Shown piece by piece: positions 10,447-21,634 of a stretch of DNA of 64,000 bases (position 1 is its first letter; every line of letters begins with the position of its first letter). The notes beneath the pieces are model-generated. The model saw nothing but the letters and a program-made list of their open reading frames with translations, made no database searches and was not told where the DNA came from. The position numbers and the translations under genes are program-made. Origin of the DNA: Takashimella koratensis (lineage: Eukaryota; Basidiomycota; Tremellomycetes; Trichosporonales; Tetragoniomycetaceae); assembly GCA_003116875.1 (NCBI GenBank), contig BCKT01000008.1:1346275-1410274 (forward strand). The letters run 5' to 3'.

Positions 10447-11733
10447 ATGAGTTCCGCCCTGGAGTACATTCGATCGCATGTCACCGTGGACATCGACCAG
10501 CTCGACCCCAGGTTGGCAAGTCGGCTTGGTCCTTTCTGTGACATGAGTACGTGTCAAACTACAGCTGGGTCATGCGAGCACTCACTCACCGTGGTCCTGC
10601 AGCTAGCAACCAAGCTCTAATCGCAGGAGTTGTCACCGATCCAGCCAATGCTACTTTTGTCAAACAGACAGTTGAGCGCGCCCAACGGGAAGCCAGTTCT
10701 AGTGAGGAGGGGTCGATTGTAGACTTGGCCCTGGATCTCTTTGTGCGTCTGATCATGTCTCCTGTCCTTGAAAATCTCTGAACACGGAATGGTATCCATT
10801 AACTGTAGGTTACTTCAGGCTGTCTTACTTGCCAAAGCTGTCCTTCCATCCTTGAAGGGTCGAGTTCACGCGCAAATCTCGCCAAGATACGCCTTCTCCT
10901 TTGACGATAGCCTTTCCCACGCCCGTCGTCTGATCTCTCTCTTCGTTGCCGAAGGGATACCCCCTGAACGCATTTGCCTCAAGATCCCTACCAATGGCCC
11001 AGGTATGGCTGTCGCGTCCGCCATTGAAGCAGAAGCATTGCAATTCGGCGGTGTACGAACTTTGGCGACGACCCTCTTCTCGACAGATCAGGCGTTGGCC
11101 GCTGCGCAAGCCAAGTGCCTTTATATTGCACCATACTTCAACGAACTGAGCGTGCACTTTGAGCCTGAGACTTGGGTGCGATATGAAGATACGGCCAGAC
11201 AGCATCCGATGTCGGGAGTCATTAAAAGCATTGCCGAGATCTACTCAAAGCTTCCCGACCGACCTCTTATCATGCCAGCGAGGTGAACACTCACAATGCT
11301 CCGCCCAAAGACTTCCGCTCATGGCTTCCAGCATTGTCACCGCGAACGAAGCCTTGGCCCTTGCTTCGCTTCCCATTGATCACATCACTATCTCAGGCAA
11401 GGTCCTCGAAGGTCTCGATCTGAACAAGGACGCCGCCTCGTTCCGAGGGGCAAGGCTTGGCATCGAGGTGCCTTCCCTTGGTCATCCAACTGCTGGTGCC
11501 GACGCTTTATACTCCTCGACCGAGGATCTGCTGCTTAAAACCGGCAAGGCGTTGGATGAGAAGATTGCGGAAGATGAAAGCGTGTCTCGTCGGTTGGCCT
11601 ACGCCCTCAAGTGAGTCCCGAATCCCCACACTTCTCACCTCGCTTTGGATACTCACACGATCTTGTGTCCAGAGCCTTTGCCGACTGCGAAAACAAAGCT
11701 GCCGACGTAATTCGCACCTACATCAAAATTTGA
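10447..11733 (+). CDS. Transaldolase family protein
   Basis: Transaldolases move a dihydroxyacetone unit between sugar phosphates in the non-oxidative pentose phosphate pathway. This is a divergent member of about 330 residues, close to normal family length. The start MSSALEYIRSHVTVDIDQLD is followed by TSNQALIAGVV. The Schiff-base lysine should be in RICLKIPTNGPG, the equivalent of the family KI(A/P)(S/T)T block. The block TLATTLFSTDQALAAAQA and YIAPYFNEL match the next two barrel strands. The last part is ALNEALALASL-like helix followed by ITISGKVLEGL. Splicing at 11284-11332 (GTGAAC donor) joins IMPA to SIVTANEA. The final exon ends AADVIRTYIKI. Six introns are likely. The canonical housekeeping transaldolase is probably elsewhere; this accessory copy may act on a related sugar phosphate. 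Confidence 0.85.
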
Positions 11734-12083
11734 AGAACGTGCACGCGATCTGTATTGTCCTCTGGTCCTGCGCGTTGCTCTGAAATTGTGCTTAACGGTC
11801 TCACTTCGGTGCTTCCCGTTAGAAACGTTCGAGGGTCGAGGATTTTTACCCGTTTGGGATCAAATTTTGTAATTCGGTCCCTCCCTTTGACATCTTCTGT
11901 ACAACGATTTCCTGTATCTGCACATCTGTTTTATGTGTTCGTTCGCTCGACACTGAGCCTTGCTAGGCCCGTCTCCCAACTTCGTTGTTGTCTACAAACC
12001 TCTCTCAGCTACTCGCGTTCCTCTCAGCGTAGCCGACCGAAGCCTTTTGGCCCTCCCATCGGTGTCAGAACGTGGATCCGAAA
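11734..12083. other. Intergenic, transaldolase-like 3' end to regulator start
   Basis: This 350-bp stretch holds the 3' flank of the transaldolase-like gene and the T/C-rich leader of the regulator that begins at 12084. The small frames it contains have no protein character. No repeat or terminator structure stands out. Confidence 0.4.
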
Positions 12084-13728
12084 ATGATCAAGCGAGCCTG
12101 CGATGCTTGTCACGCTCGTCGGACCAAAGTGAGTACGATCGCTCGTGTCTTGATCCATCTTTGACATTCTTTGCAGTGCCCAGGCGGCCAGCCCTGTGGC
12201 CGGTGCGAAAAGAGCGAGCTTCGATGCACATATCTGTCCAAGCCAAAGAAGAAGGGTCCTCCAGGGCGGTAAGTTTATAATGGCTGCATCGTGATCTAGG
12301 CCACTGTGAGCGCTGACCACAAGCGTGCGATAGTGTCCTCACCAGAATCCGAGAAGAGCAACAAACTCTTCCTGAGGTACAATCCGGGCCCCCCTTGACG
12401 CCTGTGGAGCTTCCCCAATACAACGACATGCCGTTCGAGATCCTTCCTACCATGTTCGACTTCTGCAGCCCCCTCTCCCTTCCCTCGTCATCCTTCGTAC
12501 AGGACTCGCCGACTCCCATCAAACCAGTGCAGCATTCCAAGGCTGCTCTCCTAAACGTCATCGAACCCATACTCCGAGAATCTCTTCAAACTTTCACAAC
12601 CCGATTCTTTCCGTTGTGTCCCGTCATTGACACCGATTCTGTGATGAAGCGTTTCGAAGATCGGGAACATCTTGTCGATCGCCCGTTCGCTGCACTCATC
12701 CTGACAATTGCTGGTCTATCGATGATATTACCTGGCGCAACAGGTGATCTCAGTCGCGCTGACGACCTGATGGACGACGCCATTGCGTTGTTTGACACAG
12801 CCGAACTAGGACTGGAACCTACCCTCGAGGCAATTGCTACATCATTGATGATTGGGGGCTTTTTGCACGCTCGAAAAGGAGCCAACGCCGGGTATCTGAG
12901 AACCAAGCAGGCCATCGGACTTGCAGAGCTGCTTCAAGTTCACAGGCCGCAGGCATACGATCGCTTTACACCCAAAGAAAAGGAAATCGCATTGACGTTG
13001 TACTGGGTTCTGGCTGTAGCCGAACGGTGAGTGGTCAGAGTTGCAAGATGCTAATCGTAGATCTTCATCCTTGATGCAACTGCGTCCTATCACCTTCAAA
13101 GGCCGACTTTCTCCTCTGATGAATTCGATTCCGATGTCTCCTTTCACGAATCGCCTTCGCCCGATCACCGAGGTCTTCGATAACGTCGACGAAGATATAG
13201 TGGAGTGTATCAACGGCATCTGCTGCTCACCGTCGTCTGGCTGTGCATACACAAGACAGAGGGCGATTGAAGCGACCAACTCACTCGATCAGATCGACAC
13301 CCACAACGTGTCGATGACACAGACCCAGGTGGCCGATGTGGGCATCACGAGGCTATGGCTCCAAGTCCGGCTATGGCTCACATCTGTTTCACACTCTTTG
13401 CTTGAATACGGCGCAGTTGAAGAAGCACTCAAGATCGACTACCCGTTGAGCCGACTCCGTTTAGCCACAGAAGTCATCGCGTCTCTACCTCTGTCTGCGT
13501 TCGAAGGGAATGGCCAGTGCATGGTGAGCTATCTCGGCTGTCAGCTGTGACTGACGAGATTTCACCCAGTCTGTCAAGCTCAAGGTTATTGTAGAAGCCT
13601 CAGAAATGGTCTTGCGCCTTCCAGGTCAGCTCGAGGATCAGATCTTCCTTCAGCTGAGCATTTCGTCTTTGCGCAATCTCGCGGGGGACTTGGCGTCTGT
13701 GCCGTGGATTCGATGCGAAGTACTTTGA
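12084..13728 (+). CDS. Zn2Cys6 transcription factor (first of three)
   Basis: A fungal binuclear zinc cluster activator of about 500 residues. The cluster sits at the very N-terminus: CDACHARRTKC, then PGGQPCGRC, then EKSELRC, which gives the CX2CX6CX5CX2CX6C pattern. It is interrupted by one intron after RRTK. A basic linker (KPKKKGPPGRR) follows. The middle region from VIEPILRESLQTFTTRFFPL to GGFLHARKGANAGYLRTKQA is the fungal-specific transcription factor domain. YWVLAVAERSSSLMQLRPIT contains the YW..ER block typical of this domain. Two further introns (near 13027 and 13524) are needed. It lies between the transaldolase-like gene and a GIT1-type transporter and may control either. Targets of the family are often CGG triplets; the actual target is unknown. 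Confidence 0.88.
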
Positions 13729-14028
13729 GATCCTAGATTGATTATGTTGTTATAGAAACTTGTTGTTTGTATGTTCATGCAAGAATGAAACAGTGCATCA
13801 CCTTACACGAGCTTCGCAACTCGATTTAGAGTCTGACACTCGTGCCGAGGTTGTTCTATTCTGGCGGTTTATGAACGCCAAATCATCGTCGATAGGACCT
13901 ACCCGCTTCCAAACAGGTCAAACCAAAGTTTTGCATACGCGTCTTGAATCAAGAGCCCTCTTTTGTTTTTCTATAAAGAACGCGAGCACCATCCCCAACG
14001 GGTAGAGCTGTGGAGTTTAACGCTCAAC
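13729..14028. other. Short convergent intergenic region
   Basis: The 300 bp between the regulator stop and the transporter stop carry T/G-rich 3' untranslated sequence. No gene, repeat or structured element was recognised. Confidence 0.4.
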
Positions 14029-15947
14029 TTAGGCCGAGACAACGACGAATTGGTTCTCGATGGGCTTACGCTAAAACATGTTCATCAGCACGACTTCGAA
14101 GAGCTTGGCGCGAAGACTTACCATGACATCCGAGCCGTCTCCCATGTCTCCATCCCATCCGTTCGCCTCAAGGTAGGCACGCCACTCCTCATCAGTCTCG
14201 GCAAGCGTGACAACCCGAGTGTCGTCGACGAAAAAGTACGAGGTAATGGCTCCGAGTAGAGCAAGACAGCCACAGACAATGAAAGTGTACTTGACGCCGA
14301 GATTGTTGCTGAGCGACGTGAAAGCGTAGGTTCCACATATACCACCGAGCTTGCCGAACGCCGCATGCCAACCGTAGGCAGTTCCTCGCATGGCGGTCGG
14401 GTACGATTCGACGAGGATAAGGCCGTTGAGGTTTCCCGGTCCAAAGGAGCTGTTGGTTTGGTAGATGCCGTAAAGAACGATGAACAATGGGACGATCTTT
14501 GTCACTTTGTCCCACGCGCACCCGATGACGATGCCCAAGACAAAGACTCCACAAAAACCGACAATGTTTTGCGTTTTGCGGCTCATAAAGTTGGTGCAGT
14601 AAGCACCGAAGAAAGTGCCTGGGATAGACAAACACGCGAGAAAGAATGTCCAGCAAATGGTTTGAGTGGTCGTGAGGGACGGGGCCACGCCGGCGATGAT
14701 GATACCGCTGAACGTGCCGCTAGGGTAGCCTTCAAATTGGTTCAAAAACCAACTGGATCCGACACCGATCATCCGTGGCCAGTATTTCTTGAAGAAGAGA
14801 TAATAGGGGACTTTGCGCTTGATGGCGTTCCTCTGATAGAGTTTTCTTTGCAGTTATCAGCACAAGATTAGTCATTGACTCACGAATGCAAAAGTTCAAA
14901 CGGAAGTACAGAACTGCCATAGGGAGAATCACACCCAGAGCCCACTCGCAGCGCCAAATGATGTCAAGCTGCCACAGCGAGTATGTTGACGACGAGGAGG
15001 TGTAGTGCGCCGCTCCCAGACCGATTAGGGTCATGAGCAAGCAGTTTCTTTATTTGGAGACTCTTGCACTCACTCAGGCAGACGATGTAGGTCAACAGGG
15101 TGCCGGTGACAATACAGCCAGTGGTGCTCATCATGAACCTGTCGTGGTTAGTGACGGCTCACTCAACATCGTCGACACATATCATTCACTCACCAGAAAC
15201 CGCGCCATTTGTCAGAGAAGTGGGCTTCCGTTCCTTCAATAGACGACGTCGATGCGGCAGGGTATTCACCTGAGGAGTACGATCCGTGTCAGCATATTGT
15301 GCGTTGATGAGGTCCGATTAAGCTCCTCACCTCCGGCACCGAAACCAACGACGCCTCGCGCGACAGTCAAAAACCAGAACAGTCCAGCAGGAGTCGGTGC
15401 GTGGGCCACTGTGCCAAGGATGCCACCAATGATAATAATGATCGTGGTAATGACGATAGAAGTTTTACGACCAACTCGGTCGGTGACTAGAGACAAAAGT
15501 TAGTGACGTTGGGCAGCGTTAAACTCACCAAAGCCCATAGTAAATTGACCCAGGATCGTTCCAACCAGCAAGGCTAGGATGGTCAGCAGATGCTATCCGA
15601 TTAGATAATGACCAACCGTTGGCAAGCTGTGTAGAGAAAGTCGACGTGTAGTCTGCTGGGTAGATCTTCTTGAACAAGACGTTGGTAGTTTGCAACTTGA
15701 TGAACGTCAGCAGCTAGGCGAGGTTCCCACTCGGGTCACAAACCAGAGAGTTTTGGTATCCATCCGACAGAAGACCCGAGCCACCGGCGAGCACGGAGAA
15801 AAAGTTGGATGTTTTCTGCGCCGGGGTATCGTCGAGATCCACCTTCTCGACGGACATCTCCTCTTCAGCTGTCGGCTTGGTGTCGAGACCGCGGGTCTCG
15901 GCAATTGGGACTGGATTGTCGTAAGCAAGGGCGGGAAGCGCTGTCAT
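14029..15947 (-). CDS. MFS transporter, GIT1 (glycerophosphoinositol permease)-like
   Basis: A twelve-helix major facilitator of about 540 residues. The block SVLAGGSGLLSDGYQNSL is the first membrane segment. TDRVGRKTSIVITTIIIIIG carries the loop-2 signature. ARGVVGFGAGGEYPAASTSS is the helix-4/5 signature of the GIT1/phosphate-permease branch, and NGLILVESYPTAMRGTAYG is the helix-10 equivalent. The start at 15945-15947 (MTALPALAYDNPVP) is the first ATG in frame; a longer frame begins with TTG. At the 3' end a GTAAGT donor after GDGSDVM and an acceptor TTTTAG join an exon ending NQFVVVSA at 14029; without it the frame stops at 14071. Git1 imports glycerophosphodiesters in yeast, but relatives carry other organic anions, so the substrate is open. 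Confidence 0.82.
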
Positions 15948-16727
15948 CTTCCGTTGAGTTGGGATTGCTCTGGTCAAGGGGCAACAGACGTCGAGCTCAG
16001 GAGGGCTTATATATCTTTGCTTCTGCAGCCTGGCGTATATCGCAACGATGTCGGTGTTTCTTCGATCGGTATCGCGACGGAGATGTCAGCCAGAGTGGAC
16101 TGTAAACGTGGCCAAATCGCTAGCTGTCAGATGGCACATTGAGATGCGATTCTCCGGGGCGAATTGTCGGCGCTTGGTCGGGACGGGGAGTAAACGTTTG
16201 AAAGATCTAGACATATGGGATCAACAATAACTGGATAGCAGGGTGCGGGTGAGTACGGGCCAGGAGAGAGAAGAATTCACACTGGGACGATCTCGGTCTC
16301 ACTTCGGACTCATTCGCTCCAGGCACGGCGCAAAAGGCACGTTGTTGGAATAATCTCGGACCAGCAGCACTCTGAAGGCAGCCTTCCCCGGGCAGAGTGT
16401 GGTACTGCATCGGTCCAGCACTAGCACGAGACACGTGCAACTGGTAGACGCCATGTCACGCTCTCTGCCACTTATCCATTGGCTGGATCCATTACTTTAT
16501 AGCGTCCTCGATCCCATGTGAAAGAGAACTGATAGGCGCGGACACGTGGCTGATAACCCACGTAAACCACAGAAAACTGACCAAGTTCAGCTCCTAAACC
16601 GGAAAGAGCAGTTACAGCCCACACATTCGCAAAACATCGCGGAAGAGCCTGTACGCAACGGATTACAGTTGGAGTCTTGCTGAGTGAACTTGCATTGCAG
16701 CATATTTGTTGAATGATGTGCACGTGA

Positions 16728-16842
16728 CTGCACAGCCACCGCACGGACCTCCTTTCGTTCCCAGCTTCGAGACGACCCAACTCATCTTTCTCGTTTTCTT
16801 CTTCTTCTTTCTCTGTCTCTACCATGCACGACGTGACAATAT
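16728..16842 (+). repeat. Diverged direct repeat, copy 1
   Basis: The core GCCACCGCACGGACCTCCTT from 16735 recurs at 18828. Similarity continues through CCCAGCTT and GAGACGACCCAA, and ends at CATGCACGAC (about 16823-16832). Overall the two copies look about 80 percent alike over roughly 100 bp, with a longer T/C tract in copy 1. Both are in the same orientation, about 2.1 kb apart. Confidence 0.75.
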
Positions 16843-17583
16843 TCGAGAACGATAGTCCCCTTCTGTCTATGAGTGAAAAGTAATCTATCGCAGCGCTGGA
16901 TTTGATAAGTTTGTCAAATAATGAGCAGCAAGAACGACGGAGAGAAAGAAAAAAGAAACAGAGACGAACGAAGGTTTCGAACGAGTAAATTGGAATTAAA
17001 GGGTTGAAACACCTGGGACTCTGATAGGGATGCAATGAACAGTCGCGATCCAAGACATTTTCACACACAACAAGACGAAGTCGACAATCGCAGTATAGGG
17101 CCGGCACGTGAACGCAAATGTTGCTGAGGGAGCGTTGTCAATTGAGGATGCCAATCTTTGATTGCATTGCTGGAACTTCTGAAAATCATTGCGGATAAAA
17201 GCTGTGCAAATCTCACGCACCGTGCACTCAATTCAAAAAAAATCTGCGTTCGAGTCTTTACAGAGAAAACAGCCAAGAATGTTGTCACAAGCAAGTGGCC
17301 GAAAGAGCACAGAGAAAGAAGGATTTTTTTTCGTGATTGTTACTCACTACGCTTCGAGGGTAGATGTCAAAATAACAGATTGAATGAACGATAGAAACGA
17401 AGAGAGAGAAGAAGAGACAAAAAGGAATGAAAACAGCGAGAACAATAAGCGTTAAAACAAAGGTGAGACATGCAGGTGAAAGTACCAAGTGTCAGAGCTA
17501 TCCAGGTAGTAGGCTATGCATCAGGGGCGAAGTGAGAAGAGACGACTTATCAGTAGGCAATGATACCAGGTGGCGAATAGCAC

Positions 17584-18017
17584 GTGATTGAGAATGATAA
17601 TAGCAGAGCACTACTCAGAGCACTACTGAGTCCGAAAAAGAGTACCCTAGAACTCCAACAGGAGAAAGACATAAAACAATGCGGAAGCTACAGAAACTGG
17701 CGGTGGCAAATTGAACATGATAGAGCTCAGCATGTGCGGATGAACTGCGCACTTTAACAAAAGATGGACTGGGTATGTGGTCTGAGAATGGCTCTGATGT
17801 GAAGGTTTGCGATGTGATTAATCGGTTAGCCACTGAGTCTTTTGATCCAGGCATGAATGCTCAGCACATGGGAGTAGTGCTTTGCTCTACAACCCCAACT
17901 ACAAGTCAATAAACATGTGCTACTTTTTATAGCTTCCCTAACGTTTCATCTCTTCTTTGCTTATATTTCTGTCCGATTAGTGCTGAGTAGTGCTCTGCCA
18001 CTATTACTCTCAATCAC
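17584..18017. mobile_element. MITE-like element with imperfect terminal inverted repeats
   Basis: The left end (17584-17634) starts GTGATTGAGA and contains GCAGAGCACTACTCAG. The right end (17971-18017), read on the opposite strand, starts with the same GTGATTGAGA and contains the same 16-mer. The two ends are therefore inverted repeats of about 47 bp with small gaps. The 434-bp interval has no coding capacity, which is the form of a non-autonomous DNA transposon. No clean target-site duplication could be seen (left flank AATAGCAC, right flank AAGCTATT), so the exact boundaries are uncertain and the copy is probably old. Confidence 0.6.
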
Positions 18018-18820
18018 AAGCTATTTGCAACAGTTTCCGCGTCGTCTGAACTATTTGATGCAACACTTTCTACCTTGACAACCTTGTCCTTGCAATTGCA
18101 GATCGTCAATGTTGAACAAATAGCCCCGAGTGTGCAGTGACAAACAAATTCAAAACGGGAGGAAACCATTCGAAAGTCATACACCACACACTGAAGAGAA
18201 GCTTGTCGTGTCAAATAGAATCGCTGCGACGGCTGTGATTGTAAGAGTAGCCTTTGAAGTAAAATTATATATACTTAGGACCTGGTAAGGTTATATATCG
18301 CATTTTTTTCTAATCAATACTCTCTTTCTGCAATGGGCTTGCAGTATGTTCAGGCTTCACAGTGATTTCGAGCTTGAAGTTGGATGTGGGTGTTGACATT
18401 GACAAAGGTTCTGTCAGAACTTCATCTTCCCGGGTTTTTGTGTGCAATCGTTGCTATGTCATTTTTTGTCGGTCTCATTTTTGTTACCATAATCTAACGT
18501 TTCGACTTGATTTGGGATCATTTAAACAAACTATTGCAAGCTGGACCTTGTCGTCTGTCACTTTGTCTAAGATATTTGCATGTGTTGCCTACTGGCTGCT
18601 ATAAGAACATCAGGAAGATGCATGCGTCGTCTCTAGGGCGATGGTCAGAGGGGGTCAATGAGGCAGCCGTTCACATTCAGATGCACTTCAGTACATTTTT
18701 GAATGAAGGAGACAACAAGTCATTTGCGGCAGAGCACAAATTTCACTGAAATATCAGATCAGGATACATCAAATGAATTTAGTTTCTGTTCGTTCTTAGC
18801 TTGGCAATGTGTCGGATGAC

Positions 18821-18915
18821 TGTGCGAGCCACCGCACGGACCTCCTTTGGTGCCCAGCTTGGAGACGACCCAATCTCTCTTTCCTATTTCTCTATCATGC
18901 ACGACATAATCATAT
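18821..18915 (+). repeat. Diverged direct repeat, copy 2
   Basis: This is the partner of the copy at 16728-16842. It shares GCCACCGCACGGACCTCCTT from 18828 and CATGCACGAC at about 18895. The two copies bracket the inverted-repeat element, so they may be remnants of the ends of an older insertion or of a local duplication. Confidence 0.75.
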
Positions 18916-19319
18916 CCGACACAATCTACACGTTGATGGCAAGCCAAACTCGTCTCAACGTTTGATCAGGGTTGACCTGGCGGCATTTTCCATTCAGTGA
19001 CAACCCTTCGAGGATCTCAGGCAGTGTTTCGCCGGATTACATTCAAACTTTTGACGTTTTTACGTCCTGGCTTTTTGGTGCTTCCGTTTTGTTGCAGTAA
19101 AGCCTGGGCTCTTTCACTGACATCTGGTAAATATCAAAACTTCCGCGTTACCTCATCTCTTCTCATGTTTGATGCATTCTTCATAACATGCTTTTCGGTG
19201 TCTGTTATGTTGGACGTATCGCGTTGTTCTTGGAAAACAGCCCATTCATTTATTACATTCAATAGTCGTTCACTTCAACTAACAATCTGCTTTCAACCTG
19301 TTGGGAGGTCACAAATGCT

Positions 19320-20895
19320 TCACGATGTGGTTGAACGCTGACCATACGCTTTCGTCGCATACTGAGAGAAATCAACTGATGATCGGACGCAATTGGCCAC
19401 TCACATCTCCATCTTTCACAATTAGATTGACGGGGTCTTGCTTTTCTCCAGCCAACCACCTGCGCAGGATCTCTTGGGCGCCGGTGGCGTATCGGTACTG
19501 GGCGTCTAAGGTTGTGCCGCTCATATGAGGCACCATCCCATTGCCGGCACCTTCATCTATCAGCAAGATGTCTGTAAAATCTGAACCTACCCAGGGGATT
19601 CTTCATTGTGCGCCATGGATGGTTTTCCGGTGCCGGCTGAACATCTTAGGGCTGTCAGCGTCTTTGGGCAAGAATCTCTTATACTCACTCCAAACGTCAC
19701 CAGCGTAACCATTCAAGTGTCCGGTTTGAAGAGATTCGGCAACATCCTCGGCGACGCAGATCGCGCCCCTTGCAGTGTTGACCAACCAGGAGCCTTTCTT
19801 CATCTTGCTCAAGATCGTTGCATTGAAAAGACCCTTGGTTTTCTCGTGTAGAGGACAATTCTGCTGTCGGCTATGATATCTGAAGCGTGGGGCTTACGAT
19901 TGTGACAATGTCGCACTGCGAAACCATGTCACCGAGGTCCAAGACGCGGCGGACTTGAAGGGCCGTGGCGGTGTCTGAAAATAGGTCGGTCAGTATGTCA
20001 AAGACCAACGATCTGATGGCGACCTACCGGCTGGGAGCTCGGCGTAGTCAAAGTAGAGAAGCTCTTTCGGGTCAAAGTTCAAGAGTCGTTTGAGAACGCG
20101 CTGCCCGATTCGCTGAGACGATGGTGAACAGGGCCCCAACGAGAATACGTACCCCAGCACCAACCGTGCCAATGACCTTGCCTTCCAGATCGAACGCGTT
20201 TCGAGCGACTTGCGCAACATTCCACTCCCCACGTTCAATCTGCTCGTGCGCGGGAACAAAGTTTCGCACGAGCAATAACATGCTCATGACGACCTATATT
20301 GTCAATACATATCTCAGAACGTGCCTCACGTGCTCTGCAACCGAGGTCACATTGCTCCCCGTGACCTATTTCTGTCAGCATTGTATCTTGCTGTTTGCTT
20401 ACTTCAGCAACAGTCACTTTGTGCTGATTGGCGGCGTTAAGATCAATGTGACTGTGTTTGTCAGAATGGTTTCAAACACATTGGATTCGACGTACTCGGA
20501 GCCGACACCAGCCGTGATGCACAGCTTTAACTTTTTGGCTTTGGCAAACAGCTCTGCCGACAGATAGGCCGGATGGAACGGCGTCGTAATGAGGACGTCA
20601 GTCTGGAGACAAGTGTCAGTCGAGAAGTAAGCCCTTGAAGTATGGACTCACGTCCGCGATGTTCTGCTGGAAGGTGCTGTTGGGCCCTTCTTTGTCATCG
20701 GTTACAATGAATCTTTCCGATCAGAATGGGGACAACGAGCGGGGACTCACTCGTGACCCTGTTCAGCTAGCCACTTCTCCATGCCAAGTTTGTTTTCCAC
20801 TGTCCCCAGAAGACGGGGCTCTTCCTCAGCGGCTGAAATTAGTTTTTTGATCAGTTCCGATTCTTACCTTGACCTCCGCGGTACAGGACCGCCAT
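19320..20895 (-). CDS. FDH1: NAD-dependent formate dehydrogenase
   Basis: Oxidises formate to carbon dioxide with reduction of NAD+. The spliced reading frame is intact at 360 residues over about twelve exons. The N-terminus [19 protein letters not shown] resembles cytosolic yeast FDH. Family landmarks follow: [42 protein letters not shown], the NAD-binding [48 protein letters not shown] and the catalytic-histidine block [12 protein letters not shown]. The last exon, joined by a GTGAGT intron at about 19375-19424, ends [13 protein letters not shown], the FDH C-terminal signature. Several splice sites (for example GTACGT after VGS plus GA) are set by this homology. No targeting presequence or peroxisomal ending is seen. 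It is divergent from a DAO-type flavoenzyme, which fits formate arising from oxidation of a C1-bearing compound. Confidence 0.95.
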
Positions 20896-21634
20896 GACCT
20901 GGGGCACGTTAACACTCTGGGCGAACCTAGGGGCGTTACCTTGAGTTTGTTTGAGACCATCGTTAGAGATTGCCTTGAACGTGGTTGTAACTGCGCGTTG
21001 TTGATGAAGCGAAAGGACGACGAAGACTATTATCGTCACCCAGTTGCCGCTCCTTTTGTATTCTTCACTGGACGGTCCTCTTGACGTGGTCGTACGTCGT
21101 CAACGGCAGAACGAGCTAACAATGTGAAGCACATGACCTTGACGGCCCCGTATTCTGAAAGCCGCCGTATCGTGGTTGCATGATCTTCAACCGGCAACAC
21201 ATGTAACCGCGTCCTACGTCCGCGGCTCCGTCTCTACCACCGCGGACGAAATCTGTGCCTGGTGGGTAATTTCGGTTCTTCCAGCCCCTATGCGCAGCTG
21301 ACAGTCTTTCTCGAACGCAGGACTCGATTCGATGTCAAGGTCACTGTTAAGAAGACATGCTCCCCGGTAAGTGAGCCGTCGGACGGCCCCGCCGTGTCCC
21401 ACAATGCCCTGCTTTGTGTGGTTGCGGAATAAGCCGAAATGCCGAGACCACGGCCCTCGCCGGTCGGAGCAATAACAGGCTGGATTCACCCAGGCGGAGC
21501 ATGCCGAAATATGTGGTCGTTCGGACGTCGCTCCGTCCCTCGTCCTGTATTGACACAAACTTGTAATCCCATTTCAGAGAAGCTTCTTGCAGGCTTGCAG
21601 AGCACCGGTCCACTCTCCAATTCTCCTACGCAAG
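20896..21634. promoter_or_regulatory. Divergent promoter, formate dehydrogenase / flavoenzyme
   Basis: This 739-bp region holds two inverted copies of an eight-base motif, GTCCGCGG at 21218-21225 and CCGCGGAC at 21240-21247, 14 bp apart. The same motif recurs in the divergent promoters at 39776 and 43990. Everted CCG/CGG triplets are classical Zn2Cys6 sites, and such a regulator is encoded at 23419-25932. No gene is seen inside; the FDH frame extends upstream to 21039 but only from a non-ATG codon. Confidence 0.5.
21218..21247. promoter_or_regulatory. Paired CCGCGGAC motif (putative Zn2Cys6 operator)
   Basis: GTCCGCGG and its reverse complement CCGCGGAC lie 14 bp apart, forming an inverted pair. 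The site is about 320 bp upstream of formate dehydrogenase and 390 bp upstream of the flavoenzyme. Single copies of the motif occur in two other divergent promoters of this island. Binding is inferred only. Confidence 0.4.

Larger units (their letters stand above)
15948..19319. other. 3.4-kb gene-poor, AT-richer region
   Basis: No convincing gene. The first 500 bp are the promoter side of the GIT1-like transporter. The rest is richer in A/T than its neighbours and full of purine runs (for example 17395-17445). The longest frame, 211 codons on the minus strand at 16472-17107, is Cys/Ser/Arg-rich and lacks domain character. Embedded are a 434-bp inverted-repeat element (17584-18017) and two copies of a diverged direct repeat (16728-16842 and 18821-18915), listed separately. 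I read the region as an accumulation of old transposon debris. No reverse transcriptase or transposase fragment could be recognised. Confidence 0.5.

Noticed and set aside
14365..14871. A 168-codon plus-strand frame inside the GIT1-like transporter.
   Set aside because: Antisense to clearly coding membrane helices; no protein character of its own.
16472..17107. A 211-codon frame on the minus strand in the gene-poor region.
   Set aside because: Rich in Cys, Arg and Ser with no domain, no homologous look and a repeat copy running through it. It is compatible with a chance frame.
20896..21039. A mitochondrial presequence for formate dehydrogenase encoded upstream.
   Set aside because: The open frame has no ATG in this stretch, and the chosen start matches the N-terminus of cytosolic yeast FDH.
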